Positions 1 through 5,930 of a stretch of DNA of 7,754 nt are shown piece by piece. Made by a program: the position numbers and the translations under genes. Within the stretch, counting starts at the first letter, position 1; each line of letters begins with the position of its first letter. Location of the stretch: the NCBI GenBank assembly GCA_041664965.1, contig JBAYJT010000054.1, positions 1 to 7,754 on the forward strand, given 5' to 3'. This stretch comes from JBAYJT01 sp041664965. Lineage in GTDB: Bacteria; Pseudomonadota; Gammaproteobacteria; UBA9339. The notes beneath the pieces were generated by a model. The model was not told the origin of the DNA. It was given only the letters and a program-made list of their open reading frames with translations, and did no database searches.

Positions 1-27
1 CTCTTCTAACTCGCTGACTGCTTTCAT
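1..27 (-). CDS. 5' end of an unidentified gene, cut by the left window edge
   Basis: On the minus strand an ATG at 27-25 opens a frame of nine codons (MKAVSELEE) that runs off the window. Nine residues are too few to name a product. It is believed to be a real gene start because a strong Shine-Dalgarno (AAAGGAG at 40-34, 6-nt spacer) and a near-consensus sigma70 promoter (93-65) sit at normal distances upstream. It lies 95 bp downstream of the transporter gene on the same strand, but having its own promoter suggests it can be expressed independently. The charged start with no hydrophobic stretch argues against a signal peptide within the visible part. Confidence 0.7.
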
Positions 28-33
28 AACGTA

Positions 34-40
34 CTCCTTT
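34..40 (-). promoter_or_regulatory. Shine-Dalgarno site of the left-edge gene
   Basis: Read on the minus strand this is AAAGGAG, ending 6 nt before the ATG at 27. It is among the best ribosome-binding sites in the window and fixes the start of the truncated left-edge gene. Confidence 0.75.
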
Positions 41-64
41 CTTTTTAGTAGATTAAAGTTTTAC

Positions 65-93
65 GTTATACTTCAGCGAGTTATCTTTTTCAA
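65..93 (-). promoter_or_regulatory. sigma70-type promoter of the left-edge gene
   Basis: On the minus strand TTGAAA (93-88) is followed after exactly 17 bp by TATAAC (70-65). Each box matches the consensus at five of six positions. Transcription would start near 58, giving a leader of about 30 nt that contains the AAAGGAG site. The combination of both boxes, the ideal spacer, the SD and the ATG in order makes this the best promoter call in the window. It lies in the gap after the transporter gene stop codon. Confidence 0.65.
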
Positions 94-96
94 TCT

Positions 97-120
97 AAAC
101 TTTGTCGTGTACAAAGGTTT
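97..120. other. small hairpin after the transporter stop codon
   Basis: The arms CTTTGT (100-105) and ACAAAG (111-116) pair around a 5-nt loop. A one-base bulge (117) allows AAA/TTT to extend the stem. A second possible pairing joins TGTCGTG (103-109) with CACGACA (124-130), which includes the transporter stop codon. On the minus strand the stem is followed only by TTTAGATT, a poor U-tract, so termination of the transporter transcript here is possible but weak. On the plus strand it is followed by six Ts, but no plus-strand gene lies to its left. Confidence 0.3.
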
Positions 121-122
121 TT

Positions 123-1163
123 TCACGACACATGCAGTTTAGCGCTATAACCAATAATCAAAGCGGCGCCTATTAAAAACATTAGGCTAATTTGCATAAA
201 TTTACTGGCCTTTTTGCTTACGCCTTCCCACTCTTTGTGCTGCCATCCCCAAAAATTCGCGACTAAAATTATCATGATCATGAAGGTTGGCCAAGCCACA
301 ATGGGCCCGATATTACCAAAAAGCTGTGATGCTTTGCCGTAACACATGGTTGGGATAAACCAGCCAAGTCCCATGAGACAAGTTGTTAGAAAATACTTCA
401 GTGATTTTTGATTTATATATAGAGCGAAAGATTTATTTTTATATTGCAAAAATAACATGTAAGTTGCATAGGGCAAAAAGCTACAAAATAGAAAACCTGG
501 CCATATGATGTTATCAGCACCCAAATTAGATGCCCCCATATTGAGAGCCAGTTGCTGCATAGGTTCGGTTAAAGAGAAGGTAAGGTTTTGGCCAGCGGAG
601 AACAGGCCCGCTAAGCTGGCTAAAACAATGCCCACAACGTGTGTATTGTTTTTGTACTGTTGTTTTACAGTAGCTTGATTTTTTGTTTGCTCACGTAATT
701 TTCCAGCGTAGCCAGCAAATATTAGGCCAATAACGGCGAGAATTGTTCCGCTAAAAGTAGTTAATCCAAAAGGGGTGAATATTTCATGTCGATATTGCGC
801 AAGCATAGGCAAAAGAAAGCCGAGCGCCATACCTAAACCAACGTTGATGAGAAATCCAAGCCCAAAACCTATTCTTTCTAAAGCCAAGACAAAACAAACT
901 TGGCCTAAGCCAAACACGAAACCACCAGTCAAGACAGAGCTCAGAATTAAAGTGGGCGTGGCTAAATATATAGCCTCTAATTGTGGGACTAGGAATTTGG
1001 TAATGAAATAAGGAAATATAGCGAATGTCCAAAGCGAGAAAGATAGCCAGATGTTTTCGAATCTCCAATTTTTAATATATTTAATAGGTAGAGCATAGGA
1101 GCCGCTTAGAATTCCTGCTACAAATATGATAGAGAAGGCAAGGAGTGGTTGGTTGTTTGTCAT
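123..1163 (-). CDS. RhaT-family (L-rhamnose/H+ symporter-like) DMT transporter
   Basis: A 346-aa integral inner-membrane protein, about the length of E. coli RhaT (344 aa). Its opening (GILSGSYALPIKYIKNWRFE, residues 17-36) and the segment ALERIGFGLGFLINVGLG (94-111) resemble the RhaT branch of the drug/metabolite transporter superfamily. About ten hydrophobic segments can be picked out, roughly 7-27, 36-58, 68-95, 104-124, 137-155, 175-195, 218-238, 255-275, 281-303 and 323-341, with a polar loop at 156-174. The family imports L-rhamnose by proton symport, but related sequences may carry other substrates and no rhamnose catabolic gene is nearby, so the substrate is open. The ATG at 1163 is the only start that keeps the first membrane segment. 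No Shine-Dalgarno precedes it: the upstream bases are AT-rich and lead at once into a heptamer repeat array. Confidence 0.85.
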   Translation of the reverse strand: MTNNQPLLAFSIIFVAGILSGSYALPIKYIKNWRFENIWLSFSLWTFAIFPYFITKFLVPQLEAIYLATPTLILSSVLTGGFVFGLGQVCFVLALERIGFGLGFLINVGLGMALGFLLPMLAQYRHEIFTPFGLTTFSGTILAVIGLIFAGYAGKLREQTKNQATVKQQYKNNTHVVGIVLASLAGLFSAGQNLTFSLTEPMQQLALNMGASNLGADNIIWPGFLFCSFLPYATYMLFLQYKNKSFALYINQKSLKYFLTTCLMGLGWFIPTMCYGKASQLFGNIGPIVAWPTFMIMIILVANFWGWQHKEWEGVSKKASKFMQISLMFLIGAALIIGYSAKLHVS

Positions 1164-1170
1164 TTTATCA

Positions 1171-1208
1171 ATTATGAATTATGAATGATGAATGATGAAT
1201 TATGAATT
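1171..1208. repeat. heptamer tandem array, left arm of an inverted pair
   Basis: Five consecutive 7-bp units start at 1171, 1178, 1185, 1192 and 1199. They read ATTATGA, ATTATGA, ATGATGA, ATGATGA and ATTATGA, followed by a partial ATT. The array ends only 7 bp upstream of the transporter start codon (1163, minus strand), so it occupies the place where its ribosome-binding site and leader should be. The same heptamer returns in inverted orientation at 1293-1320. The two arms could form a stem of about 21 bp with few mismatches around an 80-bp centre. The centre holds no convincing gene. Confidence 0.85.
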
Positions 1209-1292
1209 GTGTGAAATAAAGGTAAAGATGACCTCTTCACGCAAACTTCGCGCAGTTTTTTTAATTGTCTCATGGTGTTTTTTTCCAGTAAT

Positions 1293-1320
1293 TCATCATT
1301 CATAATTTATAATTAATAAT
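1293..1320. repeat. heptamer tandem array, right (inverted) arm
   Basis: Four 7-bp units in inverse orientation: TCATCAT (1293), TCATAAT (1300), TTATAAT (1307) and TAATAAT (1314). Read on the minus strand they give ATTATTA, ATTATAA, ATTATGA and ATGATGA, matching the left arm at 1171-1205 with increasing divergence away from the centre. It lies 36 bp beyond the def stop codon and is followed by a run of seven Ts (1320-1326). A run of T/A here is compatible with loose termination of def but no GC-rich stem is present. Confidence 0.8.
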
Positions 1321-1356
1321 TTTTTTAAAAACATGTCTACGGGTTTTCTTTATAAA

Positions 1357-1872
1357 TCAATGACTTATATTTTTAAGTATCTTTTTCTCAATCCTTTTAC
1401 GTTTTAATGGCGATAAATAATCAATGTACAAAATGCCGTTAAGATGATCAATTTCATGTTGCAGACAGCGCGCTAAAAGCCCTTCTGCCTTAATTTCTAT
1501 AGGTTTTCCTTCTTTGTTTAAAGCACGGACGGTTACTTTTTCGGCTCTGGGGATTTTAGCTGAGATTTTGTTAGGGCAAACCGACATACAGCCTTCTTCT
1601 TCTATGCTTTCACCGCTTTTTTCTACAACTTCTGGATTAATTAGACAAAGTATTTCTTCACTGCCTGGCATTGGGTTAATAACTGTGATAGCTGGGGGAT
1701 TTTGAATATCTAACTGATTTGCCGCTAGAGCTGCGCAACTTTCTGCATTAGCTAGCGTTCTCAACATGTCAGCAATAATTTTTTGAACCTCTGGGGAAGT
1801 TGGATCGGTCACAACTTTAGCTTTATTGCGTAAACGCAAATCCGGGTATTGCAAAATAGACAATAGCGTCAT
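1357..1872 (-). CDS. def: peptide deformylase
   Basis: A 171-aa cytosolic metalloenzyme that removes the formyl group from the N-terminal methionine of new proteins. All three family motifs are located. Motif I is CAALAANQ (46-53), with Q53 the expected catalytic-site glutamine. Motif II is EGCMS (93-97), with C95 as metal ligand. Motif III is QHEIDH (138-143), with H139 and H143 as ligands and E140 as catalytic base. The tail LSPLKRKRI (153-161) matches the usual DYLSPLK region, and the length is normal (E. coli 169 aa). Motif I is unusual: the common GxGLAA has become CAALAA, so both glycines are replaced. The ATG at 1872 has a GAGAG site (1887-1883) 10 nt upstream. The gene diverges from dprA as in E. 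coli, but fmt, which normally follows def, is missing and a transporter stands there instead. Confidence 0.95.
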   Translation of the reverse strand: MTLLSILQYPDLRLRNKAKVVTDPTSPEVQKIIADMLRTLANAESCAALAANQLDIQNPPAITVINPMPGSEEILCLINPEVVEKSGESIEEEGCMSVCPNKISAKIPRAEKVTVRALNKEGKPIEIKAEGLLARCLQHEIDHLNGILYIDYLSPLKRKRIEKKILKNISH

Positions 1873-1913
1873 AAAGTTTCATCTCTCAAAGAAAGGGATA
1901 GAAAATGCAGCGG

Positions 1914-1941
1914 ATTTTATCATGATAATAGTCAGGAACAA
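1914..1941 (-). promoter_or_regulatory. candidate def promoter in the divergent def/dprA gap
   Basis: On the minus strand TTGTTC (1941-1936) and TAAAAT (1919-1914) are separated by 16 bp. This would start def transcription near 1907 with a leader of about 35 nt. The match is moderate. A perfect 12-bp palindrome, TTATCATGATAA (1917-1928), overlaps this -10 box and also the only -10-like hexamer for dprA (GATAAT, 1924-1929), which lacks a recognisable -35. The palindrome could be an operator acting on both directions, but in AT-rich DNA it may be chance. Confidence 0.35.
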
Positions 1942-1944
1942 AAT

Positions 1945-3072
1945 ATGCATAAGAAAACCCTTAGCTTTATGCTCGCTTTGTGGCACATCCCGAATGTTGG
2001 CGCGCGGATCATAACAAAACTGCACGAACATTTTCCAAATTTAGAAGATATTTTTTCTCTTAGGGAGGTTGATTTAAAGAATTTACAGCTTTCGGAGGGA
2101 GTTATAGCTGGCATACTTCACCCTGATTGGCAGGCAGTAGAAAAAGATATCGCATGGCAAAACAGCAGTTCTGAACATCATATTCTTACTTTGTTGGATG
2201 AAAATTATCCGAGACTTTTGCGGGAAATATCCGCGAAGCCAGCAGTTTTGTTTGTGCGAGGAGATGCGAGTATTCTACAGCTTCCGCAATTGGCTATGGT
2301 TGGCAGTCGAAGCCCAAGTCCACATGGGTTGGAAATAGCACATGCTTTTGCATCAGAACTTTCTGCATCTGGTCTTGTGATTACGAGTGGTTTAGCTTTG
2401 GGTATAGATACAGCAAGTCATAATGGCGCTTTAGATGCAAAAGGTAAGACGGTCGCTGTGTTGGGAACTGGTATAGATACGATTTATCCACAGCGTAATT
2501 TGAAATTAGCGGAAAAAATAATTTCAAATGGCGGCGCTTTAGTTAGCGAATTTGGGCTTGGTATTTCTGCTGAGGCTCGTAATTTTCCTCGGCGTAATCG
2601 TATTATAAGTGGCCTCAGTGTTGGAACTTTAGTTGTTGAAGCAGCGCAGCAAAGCGGTTCTTTAATTACAGCGCGTTATGCGTTGGATCAGGGTAGAGAA
2701 GTTTTTGCTATTCCGGGATCAATTCACAATCCTTTGGCGCGAGGCTGCCATGTTTTGTTGCGTCAAGGAGCTAAATTAGTTGAGACGGTGGAGGATATCT
2801 TAGAAGAAATTGGTCCGCTTTGTGCCACTTTAAAATCGCCAGGTTCGTCCCCATATACTGCAAAGAACAAGGAAGATGTGATGGAAAATAATCTTGATTT
2901 AGAAGAGAAAAAACTGTTAGAGTGTATCGGCCATGAAGTTACAGCATTTGACATTTTGGTAGAACGCTGTAAGTTATCTGCCTCTGAAACGGCGTCCATT
3001 GTGACTTCTTTAGAATTAAAGGGATTGATACAAAATGTTTTTGGTGGATATGTGAGAGCGAAAAATGCATAA
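1945..3072 (+). CDS. dprA: DNA-processing protein DprA (Smf)
   Basis: A 375-aa cytosolic protein of the DprA/Smf family, which binds incoming single-stranded DNA during natural transformation and loads RecA on it. Domain order is typical. An N-terminal helical (HhH/SAM-like) region lies at about 1-65, with LWHIPNVGARI (12-22). A Rossmann-like DprA core (about 75-290) contains MVGSRSPSPHG (118-128), TSGLALGIDTASHNGAL (147-163), AVLGTGIDTIYPQRN (171-185) and NFPRRNRIISGLS (213-225). It also has EAAQQSGSLITARYALDQGR (232-251) and the IPGSIHNPLARG stretch (256-267). A C-terminal winged-helix region spans about 315-372. The length matches the family (E. coli 374). The ATG at 1945 has AGGA (1934-1937) 7 nt upstream. 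The 3' end overlaps smg by 8 bp, so the two are probably translationally coupled. No frame damage is visible, so the competence-related function may be intact. Confidence 0.96.
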   Translation: MHKKTLSFMLALWHIPNVGARIITKLHEHFPNLEDIFSLREVDLKNLQLSEGVIAGILHPDWQAVEKDIAWQNSSSEHHILTLLDENYPRLLREISAKPAVLFVRGDASILQLPQLAMVGSRSPSPHGLEIAHAFASELSASGLVITSGLALGIDTASHNGALDAKGKTVAVLGTGIDTIYPQRNLKLAEKIISNGGALVSEFGLGISAEARNFPRRNRIISGLSVGTLVVEAAQQSGSLITARYALDQGREVFAIPGSIHNPLARGCHVLLRQGAKLVETVEDILEEIGPLCATLKSPGSSPYTAKNKEDVMENNLDLEEKKLLECIGHEVTAFDILVERCKLSASETASIVTSLELKGLIQNVFGGYVRAKNA

Positions 3073-3535
3073 AGACAATGACATTCTTGACGTAGTAGCA
3101 TATTTATTTCAAAGCTGTTTGCGCGATGGTAAGTTATCTCGAGATACCAGTAAATTAACAAAAACTTTGCAAGAAGTTGGTTTTCAAAAAGAATTGATTT
3201 ATGAGGCGCTTGCTTGGTTAGCGAGTATTTTGCAGCAATCGGAGTTTCTTGTTGAACCAACTGCTTCTTCCACGAGGATGTTTAATACAATTGAATGCTC
3301 GCGTCTTACCCCTGAGTGTCGCCAGTTCCTTTCTCGGTTAGAAGAAGAAAAAATTTTAAATCCCAAAACGCGAGAAGTAGTTATTCAGCACATGTTGTAT
3401 TTGAATCACCGCATTCTAAATGCTGAAGATGCAAAATTGGTGGCGTTGATAGTTTTGTACGGCAAGCCAGAGGAAAGAGACAAATTAATTAAGTTGGAAC
3501 AATTAGTTTTTTCTAATGGCGGGATAGTTGTTTAG
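3065..3535 (+). CDS. smg: Smg family protein (DUF494)
   Basis: A 156-aa soluble protein that matches E. coli Smg along its length. The N-terminus ILDVVAYLFQSC (8-19) parallels the family's FDVLMYLFE start. The segments LQEVGFQKELIYEALAWL (35-52), FNTIECSRLTPECRQFLSRL (73-92) and LNPKTREVVIQHMLYL (97-112) parallel [36 protein letters not shown] and LNLETREMVIERVLAL. The role of the family is not established; its near-constant place beside dprA and topA or topA fragments is the main clue. The ATG lies inside the last codons of dprA with a GAGAG site (3054-3058) 6 nt upstream, so it is very likely co-translated. Compared with E. coli, the acidic C-terminus is replaced by a shorter hydrophobic end. 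Confidence 0.92.
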   Translation: MHKDNDILDVVAYLFQSCLRDGKLSRDTSKLTKTLQEVGFQKELIYEALAWLASILQQSEFLVEPTASSTRMFNTIECSRLTPECRQFLSRLEEEKILNPKTREVVIQHMLYLNHRILNAEDAKLVALIVLYGKPEERDKLIKLEQLVFSNGGIVV

Positions 3536-3561
3536 TTGTTAGTAGTTATGTGAAATTTAAT

Positions 3562-5871
3562 ATGAAAAATTTATTGATAGTTGAATCCCCGGCGAAAGCT
3601 AAAACAATAAAAAAATATTTAGGTAAAGATTTTACCGTTTTAGCTTCTTATGGACATGTGCGCGATCTTGTACCAAAGAGTGGTTCGGTTGATCCCGAAC
3701 ACGATTTTGCTATGCGTTATGAGCCATTGGCTGAGCACGCCAAATATGTTACAGCTATAGCTAAAGAGCTCAAAAAAGCCGATGCATTATATTTAGCAAC
3801 TGACCCTGATCGCGAGGGAGAAGCTATTTCTTGGCATTTATGTGAATTGCTAAAAGAGCAAAAAATTCTACGTGATAAGCCTGTGAAAAGGGTTGTTTTT
3901 CACGAAATTACTAAATCAGCAGTGCAAGGCGCAATGCAAGAACCGCGTGACATTGCTATGGATTTAGTAAATGCTCAGCAAACCCGGAGAGCTTTAGATT
4001 ATTTAGTTGGTTTTAATTTATCCCCACTTCTTTGGAAAAAAGTGCGTTATGGTTTGTCAGCTGGACGTGTTCAAAGTCCTGCTTTGCGTATTATTGTGGA
4101 GCGTGAGGAAGAGATATCTCGCTTTCAAAAGCAAGAATATTGGACTATTGAGGCTGATTTAGATCAGGATGCTAAGAAATTTATTGGTAAGCTAACTGTT
4201 TATCACGATGAAAAATTACAGCAATTTAGTATTACCAATAGTGAGCAAGCAGGGGAAGCTAAGGCTGAGCTGATTAAATTGGCTAAAGGCAAGCTAATTG
4301 TTACTAATATTGAGAAAAAACAACGTAAACGCTCTCCAGCCCCGCCTTTTATTACGGCAACGTTGCAACAGGAAGCAGCGCGGAAGCTTGGTTTTGGCGC
4401 TTCGCGTACCATGCGTCTTGCGCAACAGCTTTATGAGGGAATTGAAATTGGTAGCGAGGGAGCGGTTGGTTTGATTACTTATATGCGTACGGATTCGACG
4501 AATCTGGCCAATGAAGCAATACAAGAAATTCGTGAATTTATTGTTCGCGAATATGGTAAGGAAAATTTACCAGAAGAAGCTCGCATTTATAAAACTAAAT
4601 CTAAGAGTGCACAAGAGGCTCATGAAGCCATCAGGCCTACGTCTATTCAACGTCATCCGGATAGCCTTAAAAATATTCTACAACCCGATCAGTTAAAACT
4701 TTATAGCCTTATTTGGCAGCGTACATTGGCTTGCCAGATGATACAAGCAACTTTAGATACAGTTGCAGTGGATTTTAGTTGTGGCTCGGGAAATACATTT
4801 CGTGCTAATGGTTCCAGTATTGTTACGCCAGGATTTTTATTGGTTTACCAAGAAGGCAGGGATGACGTTAAAGAAGACGAAGATGAAAAAATGCTGCCGC
4901 AATTTAATGTGGGAGATAAAGTTAATCTGCAGCAAATTCGCGATGAGCAGCATTTCACAGAGCCGCCGCCACGCTATTCGGAAGCAAGTTTAATTAAGCT
5001 TTTAGAAGAATATGGCATTGGTCGGCCGTCAACATATGCTTCTATAGTTTCTACATTAATAGATCGCGAATATGTAATCTTAGAAAATAAAAGATTTAAG
5101 CCGACGGATGTTGGTCGTGTTGTGAATAAATTCTTGACTAGTTACTTTACTCAGTACGTTGACTATGATTTTACGGCTAAAATGGAAGATACATTGGATG
5201 ATATTGCGGGTGGTGAAAAAGAGATGTTGCCTGTTCTGCGCGATTTTTGGAAGCCGTTTAAGAAGCAATTGGACACGATAGCCAAAACCGTGCAGCGTGA
5301 AGATGTAACACAAGAAGCCATAGATGAAAAATGTCCAGAATGTGGGAAGCCTTTGATGATGCGCTTAGGCAGGCGCGGTAGTTTTATTGGCTGTTCTGGT
5401 TATCCAAAATGCAAATACACACGAAATGTTGAAGCTAAAGAAGGAGAGGAGGCGAACCAAGAGGCAGCGGCAGTAGAAATTATAGCGGATCGCACTTGTC
5501 CAGAATGCGGGTCTCCTTTGCAAATGCGTACGGGGCATTACGGCAAATTTATTGGCTGTACAAAATATCCAGAGTGTAAATATCTCGAACCGCTCGAAAA
5601 GCCAAGTGATACAGGAATTCTTTGCCCCGAGTGCAAAAAAGCGAATATGCTGAAGCGTAAATCACGTCGCGGTAAGATTTTTTATTCTTGTGCGGCATAT
5701 CCAAAATGCAAATATGCAACTTGGTATGAGCCAATTGCCGAACCTTGTCCTAAGTGCGGCTGGCCAATTTTAGTGAAGAAAATAACTAAAAGACGCGGTA
5801 CTGAAAAAGCCTGTCCGCAAAAAGAATGTGGTTTTGTGGAGGTTATTGAACCGCCGGAAGAGAAGGATTAA
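3562..5871 (+). CDS. topA: DNA topoisomerase I (type IA, omega protein)
   Basis: A 769-aa type IA topoisomerase that relaxes negative supercoils through a 5'-phosphotyrosine link. Numbering is from the ATG at 3562. The Toprim domain carries LIVESPAKAKTIKKYLG (with E8) and DPDREGE (D81, D83, E85), the Mg-binding acidic set. The catalytic tyrosine is Y307 in GLITYMRTDSTNL, with R309 beside it. The segment EYGIGRPSTYASI lies in the core. The C-terminus holds four zinc-ribbon units beginning at C591, C646, C688 and C729: three with CxxC...Cx5C and a fourth with CxxC...Cx4C. E. coli TopA is longer (865 aa). The start is uncertain: a GTG at 3550 adds four residues (MKFN), but MKNLLIVESPAKAKT aligns best with family N-termini. 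Neither start has a clear Shine-Dalgarno, so translation may depend on coupling from smg, which ends 26 bp before the ATG. Confidence 0.96.
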   Translation: MKNLLIVESPAKAKTIKKYLGKDFTVLASYGHVRDLVPKSGSVDPEHDFAMRYEPLAEHAKYVTAIAKELKKADALYLATDPDREGEAISWHLCELLKEQKILRDKPVKRVVFHEITKSAVQGAMQEPRDIAMDLVNAQQTRRALDYLVGFNLSPLLWKKVRYGLSAGRVQSPALRIIVEREEEISRFQKQEYWTIEADLDQDAKKFIGKLTVYHDEKLQQFSITNSEQAGEAKAELIKLAKGKLIVTNIEKKQRKRSPAPPFITATLQQEAARKLGFGASRTMRLAQQLYEGIEIGSEGAVGLITYMRTDSTNLANEAIQEIREFIVREYGKENLPEEARIYKTKSKSAQEAHEAIRPTSIQRHPDSLKNILQPDQLKLYSLIWQRTLACQMIQATLDTVAVDFSCGSGNTFRANGSSIVTPGFLLVYQEGRDDVKEDEDEKMLPQFNVGDKVNLQQIRDEQHFTEPPPRYSEASLIKLLEEYGIGRPSTYASIVSTLIDREYVILENKRFKPTDVGRVVNKFLTSYFTQYVDYDFTAKMEDTLDDIAGGEKEMLPVLRDFWKPFKKQLDTIAKTVQREDVTQEAIDEKCPECGKPLMMRLGRRGSFIGCSGYPKCKYTRNVEAKEGEEANQEAAAVEIIADRTCPECGSPLQMRTGHYGKFIGCTKYPECKYLEPLEKPSDTGILCPECKKANMLKRKSRRGKIFYSCAAYPKCKYATWYEPIAEPCPKCGWPILVKKITKRRGTEKACPQKECGFVEVIEPPEEKD

Positions 5872-5877
5872 GCTAAA

Positions 5878-5897
5878 GGTTAAATAGCCAATTTTTT
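5878..5897 (+). terminator. weak terminator-like hairpin after topA
   Basis: GGTT (5878-5881) can pair with AGCC (5886-5889), including one G-U pair, around AAAT. After AA it is followed by six Ts (5892-5897). The stem is only four pairs, so it would be a leaky terminator at best. Readthrough from topA into the surface-protein gene is plausible, especially as no clear promoter is seen in the 59-bp gap. Confidence 0.25.
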
Positions 5898-5918
5898 CAT
5901 TATTCCAAAACTTCTGTC

Positions 5919-5924
5919 AAGGAG
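5919..5924 (+). promoter_or_regulatory. Shine-Dalgarno site that fixes a GTG start
   Basis: AAGGAG followed by a 6-nt spacer (CAATTT) and GTG at 5931. This near-perfect site decides the start of the surface-protein gene, which would otherwise be uncertain because the initiation codon is GTG. Confidence 0.8.
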
Positions 5925-5930
5925 CAATTT

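Noticed and set aside
775..1068. Open frames on both strands inside the transporter gene (78 and 94 aa)
   Set aside because: They are shadows of the RhaT-like gene, have no recognisable domains, and lack convincing ribosome-binding sites.
1243..1258. Hairpin AAACT/AGTTT with loop TCGCGC followed by Ts, resembling a plus-strand terminator
   Set aside because: The stem is five AT-rich pairs and no plus-strand gene lies upstream of it.
1901..1930. sigma70 promoter for dprA
   Set aside because: A GATAAT hexamer exists at 1924-1929 but no -35-like hexamer is found 16-18 bp upstream, so I do not call a promoter.
2763..3260. 165-aa minus-strand frame across dprA and smg
   Set aside because: It is antisense to two well-supported genes and shows no family motif; a by-product of codon composition.
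5332..5850. Zinc-ribbon tail of topA as a separate gene (as in E. coli yrdD) or a fusion artefact
   Set aside because: The frame is continuous with the catalytic core, and several zinc ribbons at the C-terminus are normal for bacterial TopA.
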